Source of the DNA: Eublepharis macularius
Taxonomy: Eukaryota; Chordata; Lepidosauria; Squamata; Eublepharidae
Length of the DNA stretch: 64,000 bases
Assembly (NCBI RefSeq): GCF_028583425.1
Contig: NC_072798.1
Span: forward strand, 8,372,501 to 8,436,500
Direction: 5' to 3'
In this document: in pieces, positions 29,441-40,089 of the stretch
Layout of the letters: each line of letters begins with the position of its first letter
How positions within the stretch are numbered: position 1 is the first letter of the stretch
Notes under the pieces: generated by a model
Databases searched by the model: none
What the model was told of the DNA's origin: nothing
Seen by the model: the letters and a program-made list of their open reading frames with translations, nothing else
Position numbers and translations under genes: made by a program

Positions 29441-30600
29441 TCCTGCTGCCATAGACAATTTGTTTGCTTACAATCCATTGTGTTTGCCTACAACCCATAT
29501 TTCTCAGGAGAGCTTTCAAACTCCTCAAAAAGCTCAGTTTGGCTTTGTGTAGCTGCTTAGCACAATAGTGTACCATACATGCCATCAAGCACACCTATGA
29601 AGTAGATCAGGACTCAACAAAACTCAGGTTATCACAGTGCCTAGAAATTTAAGCAACAATTTTATCATACTGTCTTTGTGATTAATGCAAAACTGATTAA
29701 AATCCGAATGTTTTGTTGCATGAGATAAAAATGCATGTGCCTAAAGTTCTTGTTTATATATTTATGTTCAGTGGTGGTAGATGAATGCATTTCTTAACCA
29801 GTTGGCTTTTCTATACTGGCTTCAAAATTCAATTAAATATAACTTTCTAAAGCAATAATGAAGTTACAAGGAATCTGGGAGAAGTTATATTAAGATTAGG
29901 TTAGCTTTTTGTTGTGCTAACCAGGGTTATCCCACATTTATATAACACTTCTGTAATAGCTTTAATTAAATTATGAGAAACTGAGGAGCTGGGTTAGGAT
30001 TTTGGTAGTAGTAATAATTAAAAAATAAGGTCATTAAAATACAAACCCCTTAAGGCTGAAAAATGAGTCTAGCTCTGAATTTTTGTGCTAGCTCTTAAAA
30101 GCCAAAGGAAATTTTCAAGGTTTGGGTTAGGCCTAGGGGTGGGGGGAGATACCCACTTTTCAAATTCCCACTTTTATTGTTATGACTAGAACTCTCGCTG
30201 TGCCAACTTTTAATACCCATTTTTTTATTCATTGTTCTTCCCTTGTATCCAGTCTCAACTGTTTTTAAACTGATTTGCAAATGGTTTTATATGTACTGGT
30301 CACAGACTGTAATAAACCTGACTTGATACCCATTTTTCTCAAATATCAAACTACTTTTGCATTTCAGTTAGCAGGAAATCTTGATCCTTCATTTATTAAA
30401 CTATGTATAGTCAGTCTAGAGTAATGATTGTTCATTGACAGCTGGTTGCCACCTTCCAAATGCTTGAGGCAGAACAACACATGGACACCACCTCACAACC
30501 AAAATCGACAGCCAGCCAGAATAAATGAAAAAAAAGTAAAGTAAGCCCCTTATTGTTCCAGGTGGTTAGAATTTGTGACATTACGAATATACTGATGTTT
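29441..30600. other. Intergenic stretch, nothing recognised
   Basis: AT-rich sequence without an ORF, RNA gene or named repeat that I can support. Confidence 0.5.
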
Positions 30601-30614
30601 GTTTTTCTAATTTA

Positions 30615-30900
30615 AGACATCTTAAAATGAATCAATGCCACTGGAAGAACGCCTGTGTCCCTGTGGTGATGGGAAAATAGAATCACTAGAACATGTCATC
30701 TTTGACTGTAAAATACACATGCAACTACAAGAAGTTTACATAAGGCCTATACTTTCTGCCCATCCGGGAAGACATAGAGCTTTTCTACTTTCAAAAATGC
30801 TCTCGGATAGATATATAAGGTTGCCAAGTTTGGCTGGATGGCAATAAAGAACAGGAGATCGTTCATTACCAACTAAAGACAGTTCTGTTTTATGGTATCT
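30615..30900 (+). mobile_element. Non-LTR retrotransposon C-terminal remnant
   Basis: The open frame at 30635-30847 encodes LCPCGDGKIESLEHVIFDCK followed by IHMQ. This Cys-x-Cys ... His ... Cys arrangement is typical of the zinc-knuckle-like tail of LINE reverse transcriptases (xCxCGxxxETxxHxLxxC). The clade (R4/Dong, RTE or L1-like) cannot be decided from this piece. Confidence 0.5.
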
Positions 30901-31239
30901 GGTTTTTATGATAAACTCAAATTTAAATTTTAAACATTTTAAGGCAATGTAAGGCAATGTAATCTACTACGTTACTGAGGTATCTTTTAATCCGTATTCT
31001 CTAGTTTATTTCTGTAACACACTTCATTCCTGTAATTTTCTTGCTGCTGTAATAATAGATTTGATTTGATTTACCCAAGCTACAAAAAAAGAAAGGAGGA
31101 TGGGTTACAAAAAGAGGTAGGAAAGCCCAGTTTCCCAGAAGCCAATGTGTAACTTACTTCACACAGCACAGATGAAAACAAGATCTAATCAAAGAAGTAA
31201 ACAATCTACTCAAGTATGGGTTTTGGAGACCATTCCCAG

Positions 31240-31500
31240 CTGTTAGGATTTCCAGGGTGTGCGCTTTCAAGAGTCAAGTTCTCTTCGTCATATGCATGGT
31301 ACAGAAACTTGTCAAATATAGACCATGCATCTGTACCATGCATCTGACGAAGAGAACTTGATTCTCGAAAGCTTAAGCTACAATAAAATTGGTTAGTCTT
31401 AAAGGTGCTACTGGACTCTTTGATTTTGCTACCACAGACTAACACGGCTAACTCCTCTGCTTTCAAGAGTCAAGCTCTCTTCATCAGATACAATGGCTGA
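31240..31500. repeat. Hammerhead-like repeat, head-to-head pair
   Basis: The plus unit starting CTGACGA at 31343 keeps stem GAGAA/TTCTC, then GAAA and GC TTAA GC, followed by TTGGTTAGTCTTAAAGGTGC and ACTAACACGGCTAACTCCTC. A shorter minus-strand arm precedes it, with ATGCAT words at the junction. A trailing partial unit lies at about 31460-31495. Confidence 0.75.
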
Positions 31501-32035
31501 TAAATTAGCAAAGCAGGATGAATGTGAATAAATGTTCTTAAATCCCTTGGGGAAATAAATCCCTTGAAGAGCACCACCAGACACAGCACAGTAGCACCAC
31601 AGAAGAGACAGATATTGGAGCTATTTATTCATTTCTTTAGCAGAGAGGCACATGCATAAACATGCAAAACAAATCTATTAAAAAAAGAGAAAACTTACTT
31701 TTATTCAACTAGGTTAACGTCTATTGTAGGTAGAGGTAGATAAAAGCCCAATCTAAAGAATCCATTTCCCTGGCAGCATCATGGGGGAAGCAGGGCTAAC
31801 CCTTGTTCTCATGCTGGACCCACTAATTTGACACAAAAAGACACCAAGCATTTTTAAGAAAAAGAATCTCTCTTATTATCCTCACCTTTCAGAGAACTGA
31901 GCTGCAAAAGGGCTAGAAGATGCTACAGACAAATGCGGGACGGGGTGGGATTGGGTTGCTTCTTGTAAATCCCTTCTTCCCTGTGTTGCCTACTATCCAA
32001 GAGCACTATTTTGCACAGACGGTTTGTATTTTCAA
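31501..32035. other. Intergenic stretch, nothing recognised
   Basis: No gene, RNA or repeat that I can name. Confidence 0.4.
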
Positions 32036-32212
32036 AGATCCAGAGGAGTTAGCCGTGTTAGTCTGTAGTAGCAAAATCAAAAAGAGTCCAGTAGCACCTT
32101 TAAGACTAACCAATGCATGCATCTGACGAAGAGAACTTGATTCTCTAAAGCTTATGCTACAATAAAATGGGTTAGTCTTAAAGGTGCTACTGGACTCTTT
32201 TTGATTGTGTAT
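32036..32212. repeat. Hammerhead-like repeat, complete short form with both flanks
   Basis: GATCCAGAGGAGTTAGCCGT and AGTCCAGTAGCACCTTTAAG on the left, CTGACGAAGAGAACTTGATT in the middle, TTAGTCTTAAAGGTGCTACT on the right. The left and right flanks are inverted copies of each other, so the element as a whole folds back. Confidence 0.7.
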
Positions 32213-32399
32213 TTTCAGAGCTCCAAGGAGGAGCCAAATTCACTGTCTCCTTTACCTCCTGCTCACCTCCACTTTTTTTATTTGTAAAGGTAGAAATTGT
32301 GTGCCTAAACAAATTTCAGTCCATACTGCTGGGGAAGGTGGGAGTTTTTGAGAGGCAGAAAAACAGACTTGGTTGTTTCAGGCGGTCTGTAATTGGTCT

Positions 32400-32860
32400 G
32401 AAGGAGAAGAGCAAGATTTCGGGTCCAGCAGCACCTTAGAGACCCACTAGATTTTCAGAGTGTGGGCTTTCGAGAGTCAGAACTCCTCAATCAGAGGAGT
32501 TAGCAAAATAGTAAAGAGTCCAGTAGCACCTTTTAAGACTAACCAACTTTATTGTAGCATACGCTTTGGAGAACCACAGCTCTCTTGGTCAGATGCAACT
32601 TTATTGTAGCATACGCTTTGGAGAACCACAGCTCTCTTGGTCAGATGCAACTTTATTGTAGCATACGCTTTGGAGAACCACAGCTCTCTTGGTCAGATGC
32701 AACTTTATTGTAGCAGAACCTTTGGAGAACCACAGCTCTCTTGGTCAGATGCATCTGACCAAGAGAGCTGTGGTCCTCGAAAGCTTATGCTATAATAAAG
32801 TGTGTTAGTCTTAAAGGTGCTGCAGAGCTCCCGAAAGGTGCTGCTGGACCCGAATCTTGT
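32400..32860. repeat. Hammerhead-like repeats with a 52-bp tandem array
   Basis: A diverged copy (GAAGAGCAAGATTTCGGGTC ... GGGCTTTCGAGAGTCAG) is followed by four minus-strand units at 32558, 32610, 32662 and 32714, exactly 52 bp apart. A GATGCATC centre then leads to one plus-strand unit at 32755. The array units share CTGACCA and CAAA in place of CTGANGA and GAAA, so both core boxes are altered, while the plus unit keeps GAAA. Confidence 0.85.
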
Positions 32861-33355
32861 TCTTAGACTTGGTTGTGTTTCTGCAAAACGTCTTGCCTAG
32901 ATGGTGTTTCTTTCCCACCACACTGGTTAGTCCGAAGAGGGTGGACTTGGAACTTGGATTGCCTTCCTTCCTCTGCAGCCTCTGTTTCCCCTCCGCAGAC
33001 CCTTCCAGTAGCCCCCTCCCTCGTTCTCCTCTTCCTAGTATTCTCATCCTTGCACAGAGCTGCTTTCCCAGCTTCTCCCTCCCCTTTTTCCCTCTGGGTG
33101 GAAATCAAATGCCATTGGCCCGGGTTGGGCTCCGTCCCGCCCTCCTCGGCTGCCTGGCCCTGTGTGTGCACACGGCGAGGCGGGGAAGCGGCTTGCATCA
33201 ACGGCACGGAGCTTTCCCCAGCATCCACCTCCGCTGCTTCTTTCTTGTAGCCCCCAAGAATGAAATTTGGGACAAAGGCAGAGGAAAAGAGCGCTTAAAA
33301 GGCATCCTCTCGGGCTGAGCCCTTGATAAAGCGTTCGGGAGGAGTTGGTGTCAGG
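32861..33355. other. GC-moderate stretch before the tRNA gene
   Basis: Several overlapping open frames on both strands reflect base composition. None shows a family motif. Nothing else is seen. Confidence 0.4.
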
Positions 33356-33449
33356 GCTCCAGTGGCGCAATCGGTTAGCGCGCGGTACTTATACAGCAGT
33401 ACACAGCAGAGCAATGCCGAGGTTGTGAGTTCGAGCCTCACCTGGAGCA
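33356..33449 (+). tRNA. tRNA-Ile (anticodon UAU) with a 20-nt intron
   Basis: Acceptor stem GCTCCAG pairs with CTGGAGC and is followed by discriminator A at 33449. A box TGGCGCAATCGG and B box GAGTTCGAGCC are present. The anticodon stem CGGTA pairs with TGCCG (one G-U). The anticodon TAT is at 33390-33392, followed by A37 and a 20-nt intron (33394-33413) before the 3' half. It matches the vertebrate intron-containing tRNA-Ile-UAU, which decodes AUA. It reads as an intact, functional gene; its 3' CCA is not encoded, as expected for a nuclear eukaryotic tRNA. Confidence 0.95.
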
Positions 33450-33455
33450 CATGTC

Positions 33456-33459
33456 TTTT
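33456..33459 (+). terminator. RNA polymerase III terminator of tRNA-Ile(UAU)
   Basis: A TTTT run begins 7 nt after the discriminator base, the usual Pol III stop. Confidence 0.75.
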
Positions 33460-34064
33460 GGGACCCCTGGCTTTTGAGCGGCGTCCGTGGGGCGACATCT
33501 GTTCGCTTGCTGAGCTGCAAGAATGGCCCGGCCAACATATCACAAACATGGATGTGGCGAGACAGAAAGGCAAAAGCAGTCAATATAGGGATACAATAGG
33601 AAGATGCAGAGGCAATCCCTTCAATCGTGTTTATCCTATTGGAAGCTACTGTTGGATCACATCCTAGCATTAATACATTACAGCCAAGGTAAGCTTGTTA
33701 GTCAAGTAAAACAAGAAAAATGCCATATTAATATATTTTGCAAGAAGTATTTGTGATCTAGCCTTCTAAGACATCCGTTGTTGAGTGGTGTGGAAACTGT
33801 ACCATACAGTCCATATAAGCACTTCTTTTTTTCCTTTTTAAAATTTTATTAGCAGATTACAAAGTTAAAATGAAAAACTGAGTCAAGAAAACAGTATAAG
33901 CTATACCATAAGCAATGCAGCAAGTATTTAAAAGGCAAATTTTAAAACTGAGGTGGTACAAACAGGATAATATAAACAGCAAATGGAGCAACAGATGACA
34001 ACCCTATTCCTTACATGGAAATGCCGACCTGACCTGAGTTTACTATAACCTTATTCCCTTTATA
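33460..34064. other. Intergenic stretch, nothing recognised
   Basis: No supportable feature between the tRNA terminator and the hAT MITE at 34073. Confidence 0.4.
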
Positions 34065-34072
34065 GAAATGCC

Positions 34073-34239
34073 CAGGGTTTTTTTCCTGGGAAAAGAGGTG
34101 GCAGAACTCTCAAGAAGGAAATGAGGAAGAAACACATGGGATTCTTTGAAATCATATTATTTTCAAGCACTATTGCCGAGTATTTTCAAGAGGTGTTGGA
34201 ACTCCGTTCCCCTGCGTTCCCCCTGAAAAAAAAGCTCTG
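34073..34239. mobile_element. Short hAT MITE with perfect 8-bp duplication
   Basis: Ends CAGGGTTTTTTTCCTGGG and CAGAGCTTTTTTTTCAGGGG (reversed), related to the ends of 22054 and 28255. The GAAATGCC duplication is at 34065-34072 and 34240-34247. Its 167-bp body retains GAGGTGGCAGAACTC and GAGGTGTTGGAACTCCG near the ends but lacks the usual centre. Confidence 0.85.
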
Positions 34240-34247
34240 GAAATGCC

Positions 34248-34984
34248 CTTGTAATAATTTGAAAACAATGCAATACAAACAAGATAATGCATACAATAAA
34301 CTATAAGCCATGCAAACTGTGGCTCACACAGGCTATGTTTAATATATGGATAAGCTTTTGCCGCCCACTTGCAATATAGGTGAACACAGCTAACAATTTT
34401 CTTCTTTTAACTACTATTTTTCTATTTGAAGGGAAACGGGGCAGGGGGAGAGGAAAGAAAGAAGGATGTTTATTTGCAGCTGGTCCAAAAGCTCGTATGC
34501 TACTGCTGCGTTCCCTAATGAACAGCTTACTAAACTCTTTTAACATGATATATATGGAATATACAGCAATATCTATTAGTGCACATAGATTAGCGGAGAG
34601 ATTGGAACTGCATTATCAAAGGAAGACGCGTGTGATAAAATCACAGTCTGGGATAGACCGATTTGACATAGAATCTGAAGAAGTCAGAGGAATATTCAAC
34701 ATTTATAATTCTCAGGGTGTCCTGAGGTAGAGGCTGGCTGAAACTGACAGTGGAAATCTTAAGATCTCAGCGCTCTTTTACTGAAATCCATCTGCTCAAA
34801 GTTGAGAATCAGATTCACTATACAGGTAACAGTGTTGAATTCTATGCAATATAAGCACTTCTAAAAACCATTGAAATGAACAAAAAATCAAGCAGATGTT
34901 AAAGTTTATTTCTGCTTTTCTCGCTAAGACTCAAAGCAGATTAGGCAATGTAAGTTAACAAAATCAAAAGGACGTGACATCAAA
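34248..34984. other. Intergenic stretch with an unassigned open frame
   Basis: A plus frame at 34380-34730 (116 residues) shows no motif I recognise. Nothing else is seen. Confidence 0.35.
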
Positions 34985-35150
34985 ATCAAAAGAACGGTGG
35001 TTCTCAAAAACGTATGCTACAGTAAAGTTGGTTAGTCTTAAAGGTGCTACTGGACTCTTTTACTATTTACTCTTTTTACTATTTTACTATTTAATTTTAC
35101 TCTTTTACTATTTTGCTACTACAGACTAACACAGCTAACTCCTCTACATC
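34985..35150 (+). repeat. Hammerhead-like repeat, right half
   Basis: GGTGGTTCTCAAAAACGTAT, GTTGGTTAGTCTTAAAGGTG, then expanded TTTTACTATTT words and CTAACACAGCTAACTCCTCT. The left core box is missing. It abuts the 5' end of the CR1 element. Confidence 0.6.
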
Positions 35151-35594
35151 TAATAAGCAATGCAGAGCAGAGTCACCTGGGCTCAGGAGCACATGGTCTG
35201 CAGCTGCTAGAGGAGGTAAGGGCTTTTTGCCTTTCTTGGCTGTGGTGGGTTAAGCTGAGAAGCTAAGGGTGGTCCTCTCTAGCTTTGGGGCTTTTTGTGT
35301 GTACTTTTGTGTTGATTTGAGTGTAGTTTTGAGGCTGAGTGTGTTTGGGCTTGATTGTGTTTGAGGGTGAGTGTGTTTGTAAGGCTGCTGGGGGTTGCTG
35401 GAGTACAAGCCACACACCCCCTTTGTGCTCACCTCCTGTGCTTAGCAGGAAGTGACCTTTTGCATTGAAAAGGCAACTGCTGGGCAGGGGCGCGAGCCTT
35501 TGGCGCGAGCTAAAGGGCTCTTGGCCTGTGGCTCTTAGCCGGGGGATCATAGCCGTTTTCTTTCCTCTTAGTGTGTTATTCCTAAAACAGATTA

Positions 35595-36503
35595 ATGAAG
35601 TCAGAATGCCAGCAGGGGGTTGGGGGCTTTCCAGTGTATTGCACTGAGTGTCACATGTATGACTATCTGCCTTCTGGTCAGAAGTCCTGGATGTGTGCTC
35701 GCTGCAAGGAGCTCCTGGTTCTCAGGGAACGAGTACGTACCCTTGAGGCCAAGGTGGCTGACCTGGAGAAGCGGAGACAGTTAGATAGGCACGAGGACAA
35801 GATTCTCAGGGACAAGATAGATGTGTCCCACTCTAAAAATGGCAGCATTCTTGTTGTCAAGGAGAATGAGGATCTTGTGGAATCAGGGCACCGTACTGAG
35901 GATAAGGGGAACATGCCCTCAGAAGGGACCTCTTCTTCAGTTGGTGAGCAGGTTTCCCTTCGCATCAAGGAACCATCCCTGGGTGGGGCGGGAGGGAGGC
36001 TCTTGGTAGTTGGTGATTCGATCCTTAGACAAGTAGATAGCTGGGTGGCACAACCGCGTTCTGACCGTATGGTGACTTGCCTGCCTGGTGCGAAGGTAGC
36101 GGACATTACGCGTGTTATAGATAGGCTGGTGGATAGTGCTGGGGAAGAGTCAGCGGTCGTGGTCCATGTTGGAACCAACGATGTTGGGAAATGCAGTCGT
36201 GAGGTCTTGGAACAAAAATTTAGGCTGTTAGGCAGGAGACTCAAGGCCAGGACCTCCAAGGTAGCCTTCTCAGAAGTGCTACCTGTTCCACGCGCAGGGC
36301 CAGAGAGACAAACGCAGATCAGGAGTCTCAATGCGTGGATGAGACGATGGTGTAGGGAGGAAGGGTTCAAGTTTGTTAGGCACTGGGATTCTTTTTGGGA
36401 CAAGCGGGAGCTGTACAAGAGAGACGGTCTCCACTTGTCCCGAGAAGGAACCCGGCTGCTGGCACTTAAAATCAAAAAGGTGGCAGAGCAGTTTTTAAAC
36501 TAA
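35595..36503 (+). CDS. CR1 ORF1 protein (zinc finger, coiled coil, SGNH esterase)
   Basis: 302 residues, open throughout. The N-terminus has two Cys pairs (YCTECHMYDY and MCARCKELL), a PHD/zinc-ribbon-like finger, followed by a charged heptad-like coiled coil (RVRTLEAKVADLEKR). The C-terminal half is an SGNH-hydrolase (esterase) domain: LLVVGDSILR (nucleophile Ser), VVHVGTNDVGK (Asn), and YKRDGLHLSREG (Asp and His). CR1 ORF1 esterases are thought to act on lipids or membranes and to bind RNA during retrotransposition. All catalytic-type residues are present. The start at 35595 precedes the finger; no better in-frame ATG is evident. Confidence 0.88.
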   Translation: MKSECQQGVGGFPVYCTECHMYDYLPSGQKSWMCARCKELLVLRERVRTLEAKVADLEKRRQLDRHEDKILRDKIDVSHSKNGSILVVKENEDLVESGHRTEDKGNMPSEGTSSSVGEQVSLRIKEPSLGGAGGRLLVVGDSILRQVDSWVAQPRSDRMVTCLPGAKVADITRVIDRLVDSAGEESAVVVHVGTNDVGKCSREVLEQKFRLLGRRLKARTSKVAFSEVLPVPRAGPERQTQIRSLNAWMRRWCREEGFKFVRHWDSFWDKRELYKRDGLHLSREGTRLLALKIKKVAEQFLN

Positions 36504-36603
36504 ATGCTAGGGGAAAGCCGACAAGAGATAAAGTGTTCAGGATGGTTCATCTCAGAGAGATGAAGGGCTAGGTATAACACTTCTGCAGGGAGATAGATTA
36601 GAG

Positions 36604-39495
36604 TTGTCAACTGAGATGGAGACAAACAGTGCAGATGACCTAACTACGTCTCGAGGCAAAGTGTGTCGGGGAAGTTACAGGTGTTTATATACAAATGCTA
36701 GAAGTGTCCGAGGTAAAATTGGGGAGCTGGAATGTTTAGTGTTGGGCGAATCCATAGACATTGTGGGCATATCAGAAACTTGGTGGGATGAGGAAAATCA
36801 GTGGGACACGGTGATTCCTGGATATAAATTATATTGGAAGGATAGGGAGGGAAGGGTTGGTGGTGGGGTGGCTCTATATGTCAGAGAAGGTATACATTCC
36901 AGTAAGATTGAGAAGGTAACTGAATTAGATTCGCTTCTGGAAATGCTATGGGTTGAAATTACGGGCCCAAATGGAAACTTAACTGTGGGAGTTTGTTATC
37001 GCCCTCCAGATCAGAAAATAGAGGATTATAAAATGATGACAGGATTAAAGATGGCTGCTAAACAAAAAAACTGTGTTGTAATGGGTGATTTTAACTACCC
37101 ACACATTGACTGGGCCAATGGGTGTTCGAATCGGGGGAGAGAAAGTGAGTTTCTAGACTGTCTCAATGACTGTGCTATGGAACAGATGGTTACAGAACCT
37201 ACTAGGGGAGAGGTGATCCTGGATTTGGTCCTCAGTAATGCTGAAGACCTGGTGAGAGATGTAAATGTGATTGCACCACTTGGGAACAGTGACCATAATG
37301 TTATTGAGTACAACCTATGTATAAATAGGAAATTGCCAAATAAGACCAACACAGCCATGTTTAACTTCAAAAGGGGTAACTTTTCTGATATGAGGGGGTA
37401 CGTGAAGAAGAAACTGAAAGGGAAAGTAAAAAAGGTCAAAACACTTGGGGAATCTTGGAGACTATTTAAAACTACAATCCTGGAAGCTCAAATTAAATAT
37501 ATACCGCTGGTTAGGAAAGGCACAAATAGGTTTAGGAAAAGGCCAGCATGGTTAACAAGCAATGTAATAGAAGCTGTAAAAGGTAAAAAGGATTCTTTTA
37601 GGCAGTGGAAAACTAGTCGGAGTGAGGTTGATAAAAAGGAGCATAAGCTGTGGCAAAAAAAGTGCAAGTCTGTGATCAGACAGGCAAAAAGGGAATATGA
37701 GGAGCATATTGCAAAGAACATAAAGAAAAACAATAAACAATTCTTTAAATATATTAGAAGTAGGAAACCAGCTAGGGAGGCAGTGGGGCCCTTGGATGAC
37801 CAAGGCGTAAAAGGATTACTAAAGGGTGATAGGGAAATGGCCGAGAAGCTGAATGCGTTCCTTGCTTCTGTCTTCACTGTGGAAGATAAGAAGTGCATGC
37901 CCACTCCGGAAGCACTGACTTTGGGAGGGGTTTTGAAAGACCTGAGTCACATTGAGGTGACGAGAGAGGAGGTTATGCGACTGCTAGATAATTTAAAAAC
38001 TGATAAATCACCGGGCCCAGATGGCATACATCCAAGAGTTCTGAAAGAACTCAAGTGTGAACTTGTAGATCTCCTCACAAAAATATGTAATCTGTCATTA
38101 AACTCTGCATCTGTTCCTGAGGACTGGAAGGTAGCTAATGTTGTCCCCATCTTTAAAAAAGGTTCCAGGGGAGATCCGGGAAATTACAGGCCAGTCAGCC
38201 TGACGTCAATACCGGGTAAGTTGGTGGAAACTATTATCAAAAATAAAATTAGTGGGCACATTGATGACCAAAAGCTGATGAGGAAAACTCAGCATGGGTT
38301 CTGTAAGGGAAGATCTTGTCTCACCAATCTGTTAGAGTTCTTTGAGGGAGTGAACGAACAAGTGGACAAGGGAGACCCGATAGATATTGTTTATCTTGAC
38401 TTCCAGAAAGCTTTTGACAAAGTTCCTCATCAAAGGCTCCTAAGTAAGCTCAGTAGCTATGGGATAAAGGGCCAAGTCCTCTTGTGGATCGAAAACTGGC
38501 TAATTAATAGGAAACAGAGAGTGAGTATAAACGGGCACTTCTCACAGTGGAGGGTGGTGAGCAGTGGGGTGCCACAGGGGTCGGTATTGGGTCCAATGCT
38601 TTTTAACTTGTTTATTAATCTAAACTGTTTATTAATCTAAACTTATTAATGATTTGGAATTGGGATTAAGCAGTGAAGTGGCTAAATTTGCAGATGACAC
38701 GAAATTGTTCAGGGTAGTGAAAGCCAGAGAGGATTGTGAGGCACTCCAAAGGGATCTGTCGAGGCTAGAAGAGTGGGCATCCATGTGGCAAATGAGGTTC
38801 AATGTAGCCAAGTGCAAAGTAATGCACATTGGAACCAAAAATCCAAAATATAAATACAAGTTGATGGGGTCTGAACTGGCGGAGACTGACCAAGAGAGAG
38901 ATCTTGGAGTCATGATAACTCACTAAAAACGTCAGCACAGTGTGTGACTGCCATAAAAAAAGCTAATGCTATGCTAGGGGTTATTAGGAAAGGGATTGAA
39001 AACAAATCAGCCAGTATCATAATGCCTCTGTATAAATCGATGGTGAGGCCTCATTTGGAGTACTGTGTACAGTTCTGGTCGCCACACCTTAAAAAAGATA
39101 TCATAGCACTGGAAAAAGTACAGAGAAGGGCAACTAAAATGATTAAAGGGTTGGAACACTTTCCCTATGAGGAAAGATTGAGGCGCTTGGGGCTCTTTAG
39201 CCTGGAGAAAAGACGACTGAGGGGAGACATGATAGAGGTTTACAAGATAATGCACGGGTTAGAGAAGGTAGAGAAAGATGTGTTTTTCTCCCTTTCTCAC
39301 AATACAAGAACTCGTGGGCACTCTATGAAATTATTGAGCAGTCGGGTTAGAACAGATAGAAGAAAATACTTTACACAAAGGGTGATAAACACATGGAATT
39401 CGTTGCCACAGGAGGTGGTGGCAGCTACAAGCATTGCCAGCTTCAAGAGGGGACTGGACAAATATATGGAGCAGAGGTCCATTAATGGCTATTAG
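36604..39495 (+). pseudogene. CR1 ORF2 (endonuclease and reverse transcriptase), interrupted
   Basis: Open at 36604-38640 (678 residues), then 38654-38926 and 38944-39495. The APE-type endonuclease shows YTNARSVRGKIGEL, GISETWW, VMGDFNYPHIDW and GNSDHNVIEY. The reverse transcriptase shows KSPGPDGIHPRVLKEL, NYRPVSLTSIPGKL, YLDFQKAFDKVPH, GVPQGSVLGPMLFN and, after the first break, FADDTKLF. The C-terminus ends LDKYMEQRSINGY. The first break comes from a 17-bp local duplication (TTTATTAATCTAAACT-type unit at 38611 and 38628) placed between the LFNLFIN and NDLELG codons, just before the FADD box. The second, near 38924, is a small frame change after GVMITH. The element cannot now make a single ORF2 protein. 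Confidence 0.88.
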
Positions 39496-39969
39496 CCACA
39501 GGAGATAGATGGTATTCTCTTTGTGGGGAGGTGGTGCTCTGTTGTCTTGGTGCTGGAAGGAAGGCAGTGGGAGGGCTTCTGGTGTCCTGGCCTCACTGAC
39601 AGTCCTTTAGATGTCACTGGATTTCTAGCCACTGTGTGTGACAGAATGTTGGACTGGATGGGCCACTGGCCTGATCCAACATGGCTTTGCTTATGTTCTT
39701 AAGTAGCATTACAAAACTTTGAAACAAAGCAAAAAAAAAACCCTCCTAGACATCAAACCTTAGAATTTTAAATGGTGTTGAATACATCAAGATTGTGTTT
39801 TTTGTTTCTCTTATAATGATGATAGAAATCATTTGAGATGATAGAGATATTTTCATGCATCAATAGCTCTGTAGCAGCTGTTTGTTAGGTCATGTATTGA
39901 TCAAAAATCACTGCCACAACTAAATTTGTGAAGTTCTAGAGAAAGCTGTAGTTACTTGTAAGTAGTTTC

Positions 39970-40065
39970 AGGTAGGTAGCTGTGGGTAGAAGAGCAAGAT
40001 TCAAGTCTAGTAGCACCTTAAAGACCAACTAGATTTCAGGGTACGAGCTTTTGAGAGTCAAACCT
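39970..40065. repeat. Diverged hammerhead-family repeat
   Basis: TAGAAGAGCAAGATTCAAGT, CTAGTAGCACCTTAAAGACC and CTTTTGAGAGTCAAACCTCT follow the order of the family's second subfamily. Confidence 0.55.
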
Positions 40066-40089
40066 CTGAAAAAGGGATATAGGAATGAC

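Larger units (their letters stand above)
35157..39705 (+). mobile_element. CR1 LINE, near full length
   Basis: About 4.55 kb: 5' UTR (35157-35594), ORF1 (35595-36503), a 100-nt spacer, ORF2 (36604-39495, interrupted), and a short 3' UTR ending in GATCCAACATGGCTTTGCTT and ATGTTCTTA, the usual CR1 3' terminus of reptiles. Full-length CR1 copies are uncommon because most are 5'-truncated. No obvious target duplication is seen, as is normal for CR1. The open ORF1 and only two clear lesions in ORF2 suggest a fairly young insertion. Confidence 0.9.

Noticed and set aside
32857-33318. Possible coding gene in overlapping frames near 33 kb
   Set aside because: Frames on both strands are Ser/Pro/Arg-rich, without domains or splice context; base-composition effect.
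33323-33667. ORF running through the tRNA gene
   Set aside because: Its first part is the translated tRNA-Ile(UAU); not a protein gene.
35678-36475. 265-codon minus-strand frame inside CR1
   Set aside because: Exact antisense shadow of the CR1 ORF1 frame.
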